A DNA stretch of 64,000 nucleotides from Flavobacteriales bacterium (GCA_019912395.1 JAIOIH010000087.1:185833-249832); one strand, 5' to 3'; counted from the first letter of the stretch, positions 1 through 8,653 are shown. Made by a program: numbers and translations. The notes: generated by a model not told the origin, from the sequence alone.

Positions 1-60
1 GAGCAGGTGGATACCGTGATCGCCGCGGTGATCGCGGCGGTGAACGAGGTGATGGGTTGA
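1..60 (+). CDS. C-terminal end of an upstream gene, cut by the window edge
   Basis: The first 60 bases read in frame as 19 codons ending EVMG and a TGA stop at 58-60, three bases before the next start. Valine, alanine and isoleucine dominate, suggesting a final amphipathic helix. A sugar transferase follows directly. In polysaccharide loci that position is often held by a DegT/DnrJ/EryC1/StrS aminotransferase, whose last helix can look like this, but that is inference from context. The remaining protein lies outside the window. Confidence 0.6.
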   Translation, partial: EQVDTVIAAVIAAVNEVMG

Positions 61-63
61 TCC

Positions 64-666
64 ATGCTGAAGCGTGCGTTCGATATCGTTTTTGCCGCAT
101 GCCTCGTGCTGTTGCTACTGCCGATCCTGCTGATCTTCGCCTTGGCCGTGGCGCTCACATCACCCGGGGGTGCCTTTTTTGCCCAGGAAAGGGTGGGGCG
201 GGGCGGACGCTCCTTTCGCTTGTTGAAGTTCCGCACCATGCGACCCGGCAGTGAGGCCTTGGGGCAGCTCACCATCGGTGGGCGCGATCCGCGCATCACC
301 GGTGTGGGTTATTTCCTGCGGAAGACCAAGCTCGATGAGCTGCCGCAGCTCTGGAACGTGCTGGTGGGCGACATGAGCGTGGTGGGGCCCCGGCCGGAGG
401 TGCCGAAGTACGTGGCGCTCTATTCCCCGGAACAACGGGCGGTGCTCTCCGTGAGGCCGGGCATCACTGGAATGGCCAGCATCCATTATATCGATGAGAA
501 CGAGCTTCTGGCACGGGCCGCCGATCCGGAAAAAGCGTATGTGGAGGTGGTGATGCCAGCCAAGTTGGTGCTGGACCTGAAATATGTGAAGGAGCGTAGC
601 CTATGGCTGGACCTGCGCATCATCCTCGCCACGGTGGCCAAGGTGTTCGGTGGTTGGGGTCGATGA
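64..666 (+). CDS. Undecaprenyl-phosphate sugar phosphotransferase (bacterial sugar transferase family)
   Basis: Transfers a sugar phosphate from a nucleotide sugar to a membrane polyprenyl phosphate, the first step of repeat-unit synthesis for a surface glycan. The 200-residue protein is the short monotopic form: one hydrophobic segment at about residues 10-31, then the family blocks QERVG (41-45), KFRTM (55-59), [17 protein letters not shown] (84-100) and VGPRPE (107-112). The N-terminal multi-TM domain of WcaJ/WbaP types is absent, so it resembles PglC-like enzymes. It follows the truncated gene by 3 bp, so they are probably one operon. The sugar cannot be read from sequence. Confidence 0.93.
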   Translation: MLKRAFDIVFAACLVLLLLPILLIFALAVALTSPGGAFFAQERVGRGGRSFRLLKFRTMRPGSEALGQLTIGGRDPRITGVGYFLRKTKLDELPQLWNVLVGDMSVVGPRPEVPKYVALYSPEQRAVLSVRPGITGMASIHYIDENELLARAADPEKAYVEVVMPAKLVLDLKYVKERSLWLDLRIILATVAKVFGGWGR

Positions 667-683
667 CCGCTCACAGCGCGGTC
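665..683. terminator. Hairpin between convergent genes
   Basis: GACCGC (665-670) pairs with GCGGTC (678-683) across a 7-nt loop. It overlaps the stop codons of the sugar transferase and the convergent SirB1-family gene. There is no T tract, so it is at best a weak bidirectional terminator. Confidence 0.3.
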
Positions 684-1534
684 AACAGCCGCTTCAGGTC
701 TTCCACCCGGTCGGGGTCATTCAGCTTTTCGTAGCTGTTCAGCAGATTGTTCAGCAGGCGCCGCACGATGTCGATGTTGGTGCAGGGCTGATAGAAGTTC
801 TCCTCCAACGGGAGGTCCAGTTTGCCGAGGAATTCATCGATCTCCGCCTTGCCCAGGATGTCCCCCTGACTGAAGGCGTTCACATAGAACAGTACGTCCC
901 CGTGCCCGAATTCACTGGCGGCCACCCCGGTCTCATCCATGTACGCGAGCACGAAGTGGTTGGGCAGGTTCACGCCCCGCATGGGCAGCTCCAGTTCCTC
1001 GGCGAGAAGCTGATAGATCAGGGCCAAGGAAAGCGGATTGCCTTTCCTGCATTCCAGCACCTCATTGATGTAGCTGTTCTGCGGCGCGTGATAATTGCGC
1101 TTGTTGCCCTTGAAGCCGTGGACCTGGAAGAAGATGTGGTTGAAGACGCGCACCTTCTCGAATGCCGTGAGGTTGTCGTTCAGTTCCAGCCAAATATCCT
1201 GGCGGACTGCGGCCAGGCGGGACTTAACGCGGTGTTCGTCCAGTTCGGCATAGCGATACCGGCATACCGCCAACGCCCCTTCCAGCAGGTCTTCGCCGCC
1301 CGCTTCGCGCCAGGCCTCCAGCCGGTGATAGGTGATGTCCAAGTGGATCGTGTGCAGGAGGTCCTCGATGCGATTCCGGACCAGGTCCCCCTGATCATCC
1401 TGCTCCCATGCGTGCTCGAGAACGGACACCACCGGCTGCCCCAAGGCAAGGATCCGGTCCCTCACATGACAGTAGATCCCCTCATCGGGATCATCGATCA
1501 ACGTGATGAGGGCTTGGATCTCGGTGTCGCTCAT
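671..1534 (-). CDS. SirB1/transglutaminase-like family protein
   Basis: A 287-residue protein of the SirB1 family, a transglutaminase-fold group of unknown biochemical role. The recognisable block is at residues 161-198: ECRKGNPLSLALIY, then PMRGVNLPNHFVL. In true transglutaminases a catalytic cysteine sits near the first part of this block. Here the position reads KGNPLSL with no cysteine, as is usual in SirB1 proteins, so enzymatic activity is doubtful. The N-terminal 130 residues are mostly helical and charged. It is transcribed away from the nucleoside phosphorylase with a 176-bp gap holding nothing I recognise. Start is the ATG at 1534. Confidence 0.85.
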   Translation of the reverse strand: MSDTEIQALITLIDDPDEGIYCHVRDRILALGQPVVSVLEHAWEQDDQGDLVRNRIEDLLHTIHLDITYHRLEAWREAGGEDLLEGALAVCRYRYAELDEHRVKSRLAAVRQDIWLELNDNLTAFEKVRVFNHIFFQVHGFKGNKRNYHAPQNSYINEVLECRKGNPLSLALIYQLLAEELELPMRGVNLPNHFVLAYMDETGVAASEFGHGDVLFYVNAFSQGDILGKAEIDEFLGKLDLPLEENFYQPCTNIDIVRRLLNNLLNSYEKLNDPDRVEDLKRLLTAL

Positions 1535-1710
1535 GGTATGTGGCGTCTTGGCCGGGAATGGCTGGCATCATCGCCCGATCGCTACCGGCACCGGCGAATG
1601 TATCCGGACGGGCCGGGGTATGGCCGGGAGTCCGCCCCCATCTTTCCACCAAGTAACTGTTGATCCCGGCTTCCGAGCTGTACCGGACTTCTTCAAGGAC
1701 GCTCCGTGGA

Positions 1711-2610
1711 TCAGCCTACAAGCCGCTCCAATACCTGCCCGATCATCCGGTCGATGGCCGTATTGTGGTCCTTGCTGTATTCCTTCCGCAGGCGATTGGC
1801 CACCACGGTGCAGATGGTACAGGCCCGGTGCCCGAGAAGCCCGCTAAGCCCATAGAGCGCGCTGGTCTCCATCTCGAAGTTCAGCAGGCGCAGGTCCTCG
1901 TGCCGGAAGGAGGTGAAGGCTTCGTTCAGCCCGCCCACGCTGGGGATGGCACGTAGCTGTCGCCCCTGCGGGCCATAAAATCCCCCGGCCGTGGCCGTGA
2001 GGCCCACATGGTTGCCGTTCCCGAGGCGGGCCACCAACTGCTCATCGCCGGTGGCGAGGTAGGGCAGGGGCAGGTTGTCCGGCCATTCGGTATGTTGAAG
2101 AAAGTCTTGCAGGATCCGCAGCTCGGCATCGGTCTGCTCGTGCGCGTAGTAGTGCAGCACGTTGTCCAGGCCCAGGCCGCTGTGGCTCACCACGAATTCG
2201 TCCACCGGTACATCCTCCTGCAACGCGCCACAGGTGCCCATGCGCACAATGGTCAATGCCTTGTGCTCCTTCTTGGGGGTGCGCTTCTCCAGGTCGATGT
2301 TGACCAGGGCATCCAGTTCGCCCAGCACAATATCGATGTTGTCCGTCCCGATGCCCGTGGCCAAGGCGGTGATCCGTGTGCCGTGGTACGTGCCGGTATG
2401 TGCCACGAATTCACGGTTCTGGCCTTGGTGATCGATCTTTTCGAAATGCGCGCTGATCCGCGCTACCCGCCCCGGGTCGCCCACCACGAAGATGAGGTCG
2501 CCCAGATGCTCCGGTCGCATGGCCAAATGGTAAACGGAGCCGTCGGGGTTCAGGATCAATTCGCTGGGCGCAAGCTCTACGCCGGGTTCGGTAAGGAGGA
2601 TGGGATGCAT
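1711..2610 (-). CDS. Nucleoside phosphorylase (uridine phosphorylase-like)
   Basis: Family 1 nucleoside phosphorylase, which splits a nucleoside with phosphate into base and ribose-1-phosphate in pyrimidine salvage. The 299-residue form starts at the ATG at 2610. An upstream in-frame ATG at 2754 would add 48 residues of unlikely composition that overlap the divergent T9SS gene. Motifs: phosphate-binding VGDPGRVARI (43-52), the block GIGTDNIDIVLGELDAL (86-102), MGTCGAL (124-130), and the base/ribose site NFEMETSALYGL near residue 240. NFEMET is the nucleoside-recognition signature of the family. Uridine is the likeliest substrate but purines cannot be excluded. It is divergent from the T9SS protein. 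Confidence 0.88.
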   Translation of the reverse strand: MHPILLTEPGVELAPSELILNPDGSVYHLAMRPEHLGDLIFVVGDPGRVARISAHFEKIDHQGQNREFVAHTGTYHGTRITALATGIGTDNIDIVLGELDALVNIDLEKRTPKKEHKALTIVRMGTCGALQEDVPVDEFVVSHSGLGLDNVLHYYAHEQTDAELRILQDFLQHTEWPDNLPLPYLATGDEQLVARLGNGNHVGLTATAGGFYGPQGRQLRAIPSVGGLNEAFTSFRHEDLRLLNFEMETSALYGLSGLLGHRACTICTVVANRLRKEYSKDHNTAIDRMIGQVLERLVG

Positions 2611-2745
2611 GCCGTGTGGTTTTGGTCCGCTTCGGATGATTCTTCGGGGGAAAGGGCAAATGTGCACAGGAATACCCGAACAGGACCGCCAGAGGGTCGC
2701 GGTGCCTTTCCGATTTCCCCTATATTGCTCACCTGATCCATCCCC

Positions 2746-4482
2746 ATGAAGCACATTACACTAACCGCCATTCTTGCCCTTGCTCTCTCTCCGGTATTGG
2801 CCCAACAGGTTCTTTTCTCGGAGGATTTCGAGGGAATTCAACCTGCTTTCACCCTGAATACTGCGGACATGGGCTCGGTTCCTGCGGGGGACAACTTCTG
2901 GTTGGTGAACAATGCCTACACCGGCGGTACCGGCACCTTGGAATGTTTGGGCATCCCGTTCAATTTCACCATTCCGAACACGGCGGCTCAACCTGCGGGC
3001 ATATCCAGCGCGAACGGCAATTACCTGCACATCACCAGCGCGGCGGGCAGTGCCAGCGGCGTGGTGAACAGCAGTTTCGCGGCGGCGGATGGGTTCTGCA
3101 CGGATGCGGCCAACCATTTTGCCCGGATGTCAGCCGACGTTTCCACCTTGGGCGCATCCGATGTGGACTTGAGCTTTTGGTGGCTCTGTGCGGGTGGCCC
3201 CAATAGCTATGGCGAGGTGTACTACAGTACGGACGCCGGCACCACTTGGACCTTGATCTCCACGCCGATCGCGGCCTACCGGAACCAGTCGGCCTGGGTG
3301 CAGCAAACCGTGTCGCTCCCCGCCTTTGCAGGCCAGGCCGCGCTGCGCTTCGGCTTCCGTTTCGTGAATGCCGTGGCTACGGCGGCCAACGACCCGGCAT
3401 TCGGCATCGATGATGTTTCCATCACCTCCTCGACCGTGGAAACAGAAGTCATCACGGGTGCCCTCGCCGCTTCCACCCACTGCCCCGGAAGCGTGGTCGC
3501 AGTACCCTATACGGCCACCGGGGCCTGGAATGCCGGCAACGTGTTCACTGCCGAGCTTTCGGACATCAACGGGAGCTTCGCCGCGCCCACGGTGATCGGC
3601 AGCGTGACCTCGATCAGTTCCGGAACCATTACAGCCACCATTCCCACCTCCACGCCGGTTGGAACGGGATACCTCATTCGCGTAACCGGTACCGATCCGG
3701 CAACGGTAGCCGGCAACACCACTGCCCCCATCACCATCATCGAGGCACCCTATGCCGGCCAGGACACGCACGTTTCGTTCTGCGAGACCGATGATCCCCA
3801 GCTGCTCCTGGACTTCATGCCCGGGGCATCCTCCTGTGGAACATGGACGGGGCCGGCAGGCAGCGCCGTTCCGAACATCCTGGACCCGGCGGTCGCAGCC
3901 AGCGGTGCGTACACCTATCTCACCAACTGCGCGGGAAGCTGTCCGCAGGACTCGGCAGTGCTCACCGTGGGCATCATCGCGGCCCCCGACGCGGGCACCA
4001 GCACTTCCGTGATCGTGTGCTCGGATGGACCTGCCTTCTCCTTGTATGATTCCTTGGCAGGAACACCGAATGCCAGTGGAACATGGGCCGGTGCATCTCT
4101 CCCCATCGGCGGCATGTACGATCCGGCGACAATGGTGCCTGGTTGCTATACCTATACCGTTGCAGGGACTTCACCCTGTGTGAACGCGACATCCACGGTG
4201 TGTGTGGCGGAGGAGAGCTGCACCGGCATCAACGAGGCGATCGGCGGCCTGAGCAGCCTGCGGTGGTTGGGTCAGCAGGGCAGCCTCCATCAGGTACGTA
4301 TCGGTACGGTCAAGCCACGTTCAGTGGAACTGTTTGATCTGTCCGGCCGCCAGTTGGAAGCGATGACCAGCATTCAGGGAGATCTCCTGTCCGTCAATAT
4401 GTCCGGGGCGGTTCCCGGCGTGTATCTCGTGCGTATCACAACGGGTGATCGTGTGGCCACTTTGCGCATGATCCATCAATAA
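2746..4482 (+). CDS. Secreted protein with type IX secretion (T9SS) C-terminal sorting domain
   Basis: A 578-residue exported protein. Residues 1-20 form a signal peptide ending VLAQQ. The mature part begins with FSEDFEG, typical of a lectin/jelly-roll-like domain that often opens with this motif in Bacteroidota adhesins, followed by repetitive Thr/Ser/Ala-rich beta modules with paired cysteines. The last 75 residues are a T9SS type A sorting domain, with SVELFDLSGRQLE, then PGVYLVRITTGDR and a basic tail. The protein is thus expected at the cell surface or outside. Adhesion is plausible, with no enzyme motif seen. The ATG is preceded by a TATATTGC element at about 2721. A strong terminator follows. 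Confidence 0.87.
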   Translation: MKHITLTAILALALSPVLAQQVLFSEDFEGIQPAFTLNTADMGSVPAGDNFWLVNNAYTGGTGTLECLGIPFNFTIPNTAAQPAGISSANGNYLHITSAAGSASGVVNSSFAAADGFCTDAANHFARMSADVSTLGASDVDLSFWWLCAGGPNSYGEVYYSTDAGTTWTLISTPIAAYRNQSAWVQQTVSLPAFAGQAALRFGFRFVNAVATAANDPAFGIDDVSITSSTVETEVITGALAASTHCPGSVVAVPYTATGAWNAGNVFTAELSDINGSFAAPTVIGSVTSISSGTITATIPTSTPVGTGYLIRVTGTDPATVAGNTTAPITIIEAPYAGQDTHVSFCETDDPQLLLDFMPGASSCGTWTGPAGSAVPNILDPAVAASGAYTYLTNCAGSCPQDSAVLTVGIIAAPDAGTSTSVIVCSDGPAFSLYDSLAGTPNASGTWAGASLPIGGMYDPATMVPGCYTYTVAGTSPCVNATSTVCVAEESCTGINEAIGGLSSLRWLGQQGSLHQVRIGTVKPRSVELFDLSGRQLEAMTSIQGDLLSVNMSGAVPGVYLVRITTGDRVATLRMIHQ

Positions 4483-4505
4483 GGGAAAGGTCCGGAACCG
4501 CAAAA

Positions 4506-4547
4506 CCCTCGTGCTTGGGCCATGGGTCCAAGCACGAGGGTTTTTTT
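4506..4547 (+). terminator. Rho-independent terminator after the T9SS gene
   Basis: A perfect 13-bp stem: CCCTCGTGCTTGG (4506-4518) pairs with CCAAGCACGAGGG (4528-4540), with a 9-nt loop, then seven T residues (4541-4547). It lies 23 bp after the stop codon and faces the convergent DUF4197 gene. Confidence 0.93.
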
Positions 4548-4560
4548 ACTACAACAGGGG

Positions 4561-5295
4561 TCACTGGGCGCCGAACACCCGGCGCAGCAGATCGGTCGTG
4601 CGGGCCATCGGGTCCTGCCGGATCTTCTGTTCCTCATCCGCCACCAGCACAAAGAGGCCATCGATCGCCTTCCCGGTCACGTAGGCGTCCAGGTCCGGGT
4701 CCACCGCTTCACCTCCGGTAAAGAGGGTGGTCTTGTTATAGGCACCGGCCAATGGATTCCAGTAACTGGTAAGGGCCACTTGCTGGGTGGCATTCTCGAC
4801 GATAGGCCGGAACTTATCCGTGAGCTCCGCCGTGGTCCGTTCCTTCAGGAAATCGGTGGCGGCATGGTCCCCGCCACGCAGGATCGCGAAGCCGTCGGCG
4901 ACCGTCATCCCCTTGATCGCGTTCACGAACACGGGCACGGCCTCCTTGGCGGCGTTCTCCGCAGCCCGGTTCATGGTCAGTTCAAACCTCTCCACTTGGG
5001 CGGACATGCCCACGTCGTTCAAGGTGTTCTTCACCTTTTGGGCCTCCGGCGGGAAGGGGATGCGAAGGCGGGGGTCCTGCCAGAAGCCATCGGTCACCGA
5101 GGCCACGGCCACCGAATGCTCCGCGCCCTTGGTAAGGGCTTCCTTCAGTCCGGCGATCACATCGGCATTGCTCAAGCCGACGGTACTTCCGGAACCGGAT
5201 ACAACATCGGCTGCGTCCTTCAGTGTTTTGGGGAATTGCGCACTGCACGAGGCTCCGAGCAGGGCCACCACGGCAAGGCCTAGGAAAATCTTCAT
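4561..5295 (-). CDS. DUF4197 domain lipoprotein
   Basis: A 244-residue protein that is almost entirely DUF4197, a Bacteroidota/Proteobacteria family without known function. The N-terminus MKIFLGLAVVALLGASC is a lipoprotein signal with lipobox LGASC, so the mature protein should be lipid-anchored. Family landmarks include GLSNADVIAGLKEALTKG, GMTVADGFAILRGGDHAATDFLK and the ending YVTGKAIDGLFVLVADEEQKIRQDP. The start is uncertain. The ATG at 5295 fits the signal peptide, but an ATG at 5307 overlaps the stop of the upstream thioesterase gene by 4 bp (ATGA) and would allow translational coupling. Confidence 0.9.
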   Translation of the reverse strand: MKIFLGLAVVALLGASCSAQFPKTLKDAADVVSGSGSTVGLSNADVIAGLKEALTKGAEHSVAVASVTDGFWQDPRLRIPFPPEAQKVKNTLNDVGMSAQVERFELTMNRAAENAAKEAVPVFVNAIKGMTVADGFAILRGGDHAATDFLKERTTAELTDKFRPIVENATQQVALTSYWNPLAGAYNKTTLFTGGEAVDPDLDAYVTGKAIDGLFVLVADEEQKIRQDPMARTTDLLRRVFGAQ

Positions 5296-5303
5296 CCGGG
5301 GGA

Positions 5304-5726
5304 TCATTTGGGGGCCTCGTCCTTCATCATTCGTGCCAAAGCCGATCGCCACTCCTCCGGCATTTGAATGGTGGTGTTCTTGCTATAGTCGAAACAGACC
5401 ATCACACTTCGTCCTTCGGCATGCAATTGCCGCTGCCCTTCCTTCATGGAGTAGATGGCATAACTGAGATCAAAGCTTTTCGTACCCAGCTTGGTGCAAC
5501 TGGTCTCCACCGATATGTCATCCGCGAGATGGATCGGCTTGCGATAGTCCACTTCGTTCCGTGCCAAGATCAAGCCCGTGTGCATCCAGTCGTGCTCCTT
5601 CTCCATGAACCGGCGCAATAGGTCCATGCGGCCCAGTTCGAAGTATTGGAGGTAGACGGCGTTGTGGACATGACGCGCAAGGTCAACATCGCTGAATCGG
5701 ACTTGCACGGGTGTGGTGATGCGCAT
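5304..5726 (-). CDS. Acyl-CoA thioesterase, 4HBT hotdog fold
   Basis: A 140-residue single hotdog-domain protein. The motif VRFSDVDLARHVHNAVYLQYFELGR near the N-terminus (about 9-33) is the 4-hydroxybenzoyl-CoA thioesterase-type active site helix. An aspartate there activates water to hydrolyse acyl-CoA thioesters. The substrate is unknown, and fatty acyl-CoA is the usual guess. I chose the ATG at 5726 because the 40 residues upstream in this frame are a translated GGCAGTG-type repeat with no protein character. It is probably co-transcribed with the DUF4197 lipoprotein gene downstream. Confidence 0.87.
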   Translation of the reverse strand: MRITTPVQVRFSDVDLARHVHNAVYLQYFELGRMDLLRRFMEKEHDWMHTGLILARNEVDYRKPIHLADDISVETSCTKLGTKSFDLSYAIYSMKEGQRQLHAEGRSVMVCFDYSKNTTIQMPEEWRSALARMMKDEAPK

Positions 5727-5739
5727 TTTGAGGAGGGCT

Positions 5740-5819
5740 GTTGGCAGTGGGCAGTGGCAGTGGGCAGATGGCAGTGGGCAGATGGCAGTGGGCAGTGGGC
5801 AGATGGCAGTGGCAAGGAG
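5740..5819. repeat. G-rich degenerate tandem repeat, units GGCAGTG / GGCAGAT
   Basis: About 80 bases made of some ten 6-8-nt units alternating GGGCAGT, GGCAGT and GGGCAGAT, in one orientation only. It lies between the thioesterase start and the IVP-like gene stop, in what would be the 5' leader of the thioesterase gene. The G runs could form a G-quadruplex on the plus strand. The units resemble the CAACTG-type repeats elsewhere in the window in size and position. Confidence 0.85.
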
Positions 5820-5824
5820 TTGGG

Positions 5825-6199
5825 TTATGAACGCGGTTTGCACCACTTTTCCGGGTTGTTGATCATTGCTCCCAATAAATTGCCTACCTCTTCGCCGAGC
5901 AATTTCAACGGCTCAACTTCGGCGGCATTCACGTATTCACAAGCCAGAGCGAAATCAAGCCAAACCTGAGTTTCAGCATTCTCTGCATCGCAATCGGTCA
6001 ATTTCGCCACAAAATGCAGCGGATATCTGCGTCGACGAAATGCTTCAGCAAATTGTGCGCAGACCGAACGTGAAGACCGCCTGCATTGATCGGTCAAGGA
6101 GTACTTTTCTTCAGGAGGAAATTTCCTCGAAAGCCGAAAAACCTTCATGGACAAGTCAAATGCTTTCTTGTACACGATCAAATCCCGTATGCCAGCCAT
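5825..6199 (-). CDS. Four-helix bundle protein (23S rRNA intervening-sequence protein family)
   Basis: A 124-residue helical protein of the IVP/S23 four-helix-bundle family. Recognition rests on the N-terminal block RDLIVYKKAFDLSMKVFRLSRKFPPEEKYSL and on SLTDQCRRSSRSVCAQFAEAF, plus the later Glu-rich helix with LTDCDAENAETQVWLDFA. These proteins were first seen encoded inside 23S rRNA intervening sequences but are also common as isolated genes in Bacteroidota. Some family members belong to diversity-generating retroelements. No reverse transcriptase or rRNA lies nearby. It is flanked on its 3' side by the GGCAGTG repeat. The biochemical role is unknown, and nucleic-acid binding is the usual proposal. 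Confidence 0.88.
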   Translation of the reverse strand: MAGIRDLIVYKKAFDLSMKVFRLSRKFPPEEKYSLTDQCRRSSRSVCAQFAEAFRRRRYPLHFVAKLTDCDAENAETQVWLDFALACEYVNAAEVEPLKLLGEEVGNLLGAMINNPEKWCKPRS

Positions 6200-6321
6200 T
6201 CAGTACAAGTTTTAGCCAGTTCAGAGCATGGTGCAGGACCAAGGACAGCACTGAACGGACTTGCAACGAATTGCCGCCGACTGCGTACGGCCTTCTGCAT
6301 ACTGCCATCTATCAACATACG

Positions 6322-6726
6322 TCAGGTGATCGGATTCAAGATCACCGAGAACACAGTAATGCTGTTCGGGTCGCGATCGAAGAAAAGTTTGTCCAAGGCT
6401 TCCAGCACGTTCTTGGCGCGGAAGTAGGATGTGTTCAGTTCGCCTTCCCCGCGTGCGCTCCACTGTACCGTATAACTGCTGGTGCGGTCCTTATAGGTGC
6501 TCACATATTCGCGCATGGCGCGGAGGGCTTCCAGCTTGTCGCTTCCCGTGGTGGAGTGGAACAGGAAGCTCTGGTTGTGGCGCGGGTTGAGGGTGATCAG
6601 ATAAAGTCTGGCTCCCTTGCCGGGTTCCTCCACGTAGTTGAACATCAGGCTGTCCACGCCCACGCCGATGTGGTCGCCGATCTCCTTTTGCAACTTGGCC
6701 AATTCCAGGTTCTTGTCTCGCGTCAT
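6322..6726 (-). CDS. Conserved hypothetical protein, 134 residues
   Basis: I do not recognise a family. The sequence is soluble and alternates helix (residues 1-25, LELAKLQKEIGDHIGVG) with beta-rich stretches (LYLITLNPRHNQSFLFHSTT, SYTVQWSARGEGELNTSYF). It ends with a helix ALDKLFFDRD and a strand SITVFSVILNPIT. No signal peptide or membrane segment. It lies 10 bp downstream of the nucleotide-sugar dehydratase gene and is likely co-transcribed with it. The balanced composition and clean start at 6726 support a real gene. Confidence 0.72.
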   Translation of the reverse strand: MTRDKNLELAKLQKEIGDHIGVGVDSLMFNYVEEPGKGARLYLITLNPRHNQSFLFHSTTGSDKLEALRAMREYVSTYKDRTSSYTVQWSARGEGELNTSYFRAKNVLEALDKLFFDRDPNSITVFSVILNPIT

Positions 6727-6736
6727 GGTGAAAATG

Positions 6737-8653
6737 CTAAGCCTTGTCCGATGTTCCCGTGCTGGTTCCTCCTTCCTCCGACAGCTCCTGAGGGTCTAAA
6801 TTACCATAGGTCGAGTTGCGGCTCCGGTATTCGGGCACCAAGGCCTTCATGCCGCGTACGCATTCCTCCGCATCGCCACGGTGAGCGGCTTCCAGGATGC
6901 CGTCGATGGCCTCCCGGGCGGTGCGCGGGTCCACTTGGCGTGTTCGGCCGATCAGGATCCGCGGATGGTGCGTCCGTTGTGTTCCTTCCTGGTCGGCCAG
7001 CAATTCCTCGTACAATTTCTCCCCCGGTCGGAGGCCGCTGAAGCGGATCTCGATATCACGTCCGGGTTCCAGACCACTGAGCCGGATCATGCGGTCCGCG
7101 AGGTCGGCGATGCGCACCGGGCTGCCCATGTCGAACACGTAGATCTCGCCACCCTTCCCCATGGTGGCAGCCTCCAGTACCAGCCGACAGGCCTCGGGAA
7201 TGGTCATGAAGAAGCGCGTCACCTCAGGGTGTGTCACCGTGACCGGCCCGCCAGCGGCGATCTGCTTGCGGAAAAGAGGGATCACCGAGCCACTGCTGCC
7301 GAGCACGTTCCCGAAGCGGGTGGTAACGATGGCCATCGACGGGTTCGCCGCGCCCACGCCCTGCATGTACAGCTCGGCGCAGCGCTTGGAGGCACCCATC
7401 ACGCTGGTGGGGTTCACGGCCTTGTCCGTGCTGATCAGGATGAACTCCTTCACACCATGCGCGATGCACAGCTCGGCCATGGTGCGCGTGCCGCCGATGT
7501 TGGTGAGCACCGCCTCGGTAGGCTGGGCCTCCATCAGGGGCACATGCTTGTAAGCGGCAGCGTGGAGCACCACCTCGGGCCGCACTTCAGCAAGCAACCG
7601 GTCCATGGCGTCGCGATCGCGCACATCAGCCACCACGGGCCGGAAGGCGGTGTGCCCCATGCCGAGCAGTTCCATTTCCAGCTCGTAAAGCGCGCTTTCC
7701 GCCTGGTCCACCAGCACGGTCTCCTTCGCGCCCAGTGCGATCAATTGCCGCGCCAGTTCACTGCCGATGCTGCCTGCGGCACCGGTCACGAGCACACTGC
7801 GCCCTCGGAACCGTTCCTGTACCAAGGAGTCCTCCAAGTGGATCGGCGATCGCCCGAGCAGGTCCTCGATGCGGACTTCACGGATCTGCCCACTACTGAG
7901 CTGGCCGTCGATCCAGTCCCGCACGGGGGGCACGGTGCGTACGTCCACGCGCCCCTTCATCGCCATGTCCACCACGTTCCGGCGGTTCTCGGGATCCGGC
8001 TGTTGGATGGCGATGATCAATTGGTCCACGGCATCGTCCGCCAGCAACTTGGGCAGTTCACTGGTGGCATGCACCCGCACACCCTCCAAGCGTTTGCCCA
8101 CCTTGCCCGCATCGTCGTCCACGAAGGCTGCCACGCCGTAGTGGGCTGAGCCTTCCCGCTCCAAGGTGCGCTTGGTGATCAGGCCGGCCTCGCCGGCGCC
8201 GTAGATCACCACGCGCAGCGTGTCCTTGCCCACGCCGCGTTTGCGCAGGTGCAGCAGTTTGAAGGCGATCCGCGAGGCGATCAACAGCATGGCCGTGCCC
8301 AGGAAATCGATGATGATCACCGAAGTAGGCAGCACATACTGCCCATCCACGGCGAAATAGCGCATGCCATTGAGCCCTATCAAGGTCAGGCTTCCCCCGA
8401 GCACCACCAGGAAGATCCGCTTGGCATCCTCCGTGCCCGTGTGGCGCACCATGCTGCGCTGGATCCCGGCACCCGCATGCCAGGCCAGGCGCACCCCAAG
8501 AAAGATCGGGAGTACCGGCCACAGCAACCGGTATTCATGGGCGGGTACGTTGAAATTGAACCGTAGCTGATACGCCGCCAGTAGCGAAACGGTACACATG
8601 GCCAGATCGATCAGCGTGATCGACCAGCGGGGGAGTAGCCGTTGCCTGCCCAT
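6737..8653 (-). CDS. Membrane-bound nucleotide-sugar 4,6-dehydratase (CapD/WbpM/FlaA1 family)
   Basis: Converts a UDP-sugar, typically UDP-GlcNAc, to its 4-keto-6-deoxy form for surface polysaccharide synthesis. The 638-residue protein has four membrane segments in its first 130 residues, a first Rossmann domain beginning VVIYGAGEAG, and a second extended-SDR domain with VLVTGAAGSIGSELARQL. The active site reads STDKAVNPTSVMGASKR, where Met replaces the usual SDR tyrosine, as is standard in the WbpM/PglF group. The start at 8653 puts MGRQR before the first helix. An upstream ATG at 8713 would add 20 unlikely residues. It is divergent from a glycosyltransferase gene. Confidence 0.92.
   Translation of the reverse strand: MGRQRLLPRWSITLIDLAMCTVSLLAAYQLRFNFNVPAHEYRLLWPVLPIFLGVRLAWHAGAGIQRSMVRHTGTEDAKRIFLVVLGGSLTLIGLNGMRYFAVDGQYVLPTSVIIIDFLGTAMLLIASRIAFKLLHLRKRGVGKDTLRVVIYGAGEAGLITKRTLEREGSAHYGVAAFVDDDAGKVGKRLEGVRVHATSELPKLLADDAVDQLIIAIQQPDPENRRNVVDMAMKGRVDVRTVPPVRDWIDGQLSSGQIREVRIEDLLGRSPIHLEDSLVQERFRGRSVLVTGAAGSIGSELARQLIALGAKETVLVDQAESALYELEMELLGMGHTAFRPVVADVRDRDAMDRLLAEVRPEVVLHAAAYKHVPLMEAQPTEAVLTNIGGTRTMAELCIAHGVKEFILISTDKAVNPTSVMGASKRCAELYMQGVGAANPSMAIVTTRFGNVLGSSGSVIPLFRKQIAAGGPVTVTHPEVTRFFMTIPEACRLVLEAATMGKGGEIYVFDMGSPVRIADLADRMIRLSGLEPGRDIEIRFSGLRPGEKLYEELLADQEGTQRTHHPRILIGRTRQVDPRTAREAIDGILEAAHRGDAEECVRGMKALVPEYRSRNSTYGNLDPQELSEEGGTSTGTSDKA

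Noticed and set aside
650..1663. Plus-strand 337-residue ORF
   Set aside because: Antisense shadow of the SirB1-family gene, with no known motif; high GC makes long shadows common.
5740..5819. GGCAGTG array as CRISPR or coding repeat
   Set aside because: Units of 6-8 bases without spacers; the frame that crosses it gives low-complexity peptide before the thioesterase.
5825..6199. Diversity-generating retroelement accessory protein
   Set aside because: No reverse transcriptase or template/variable repeat pair was found in the window.
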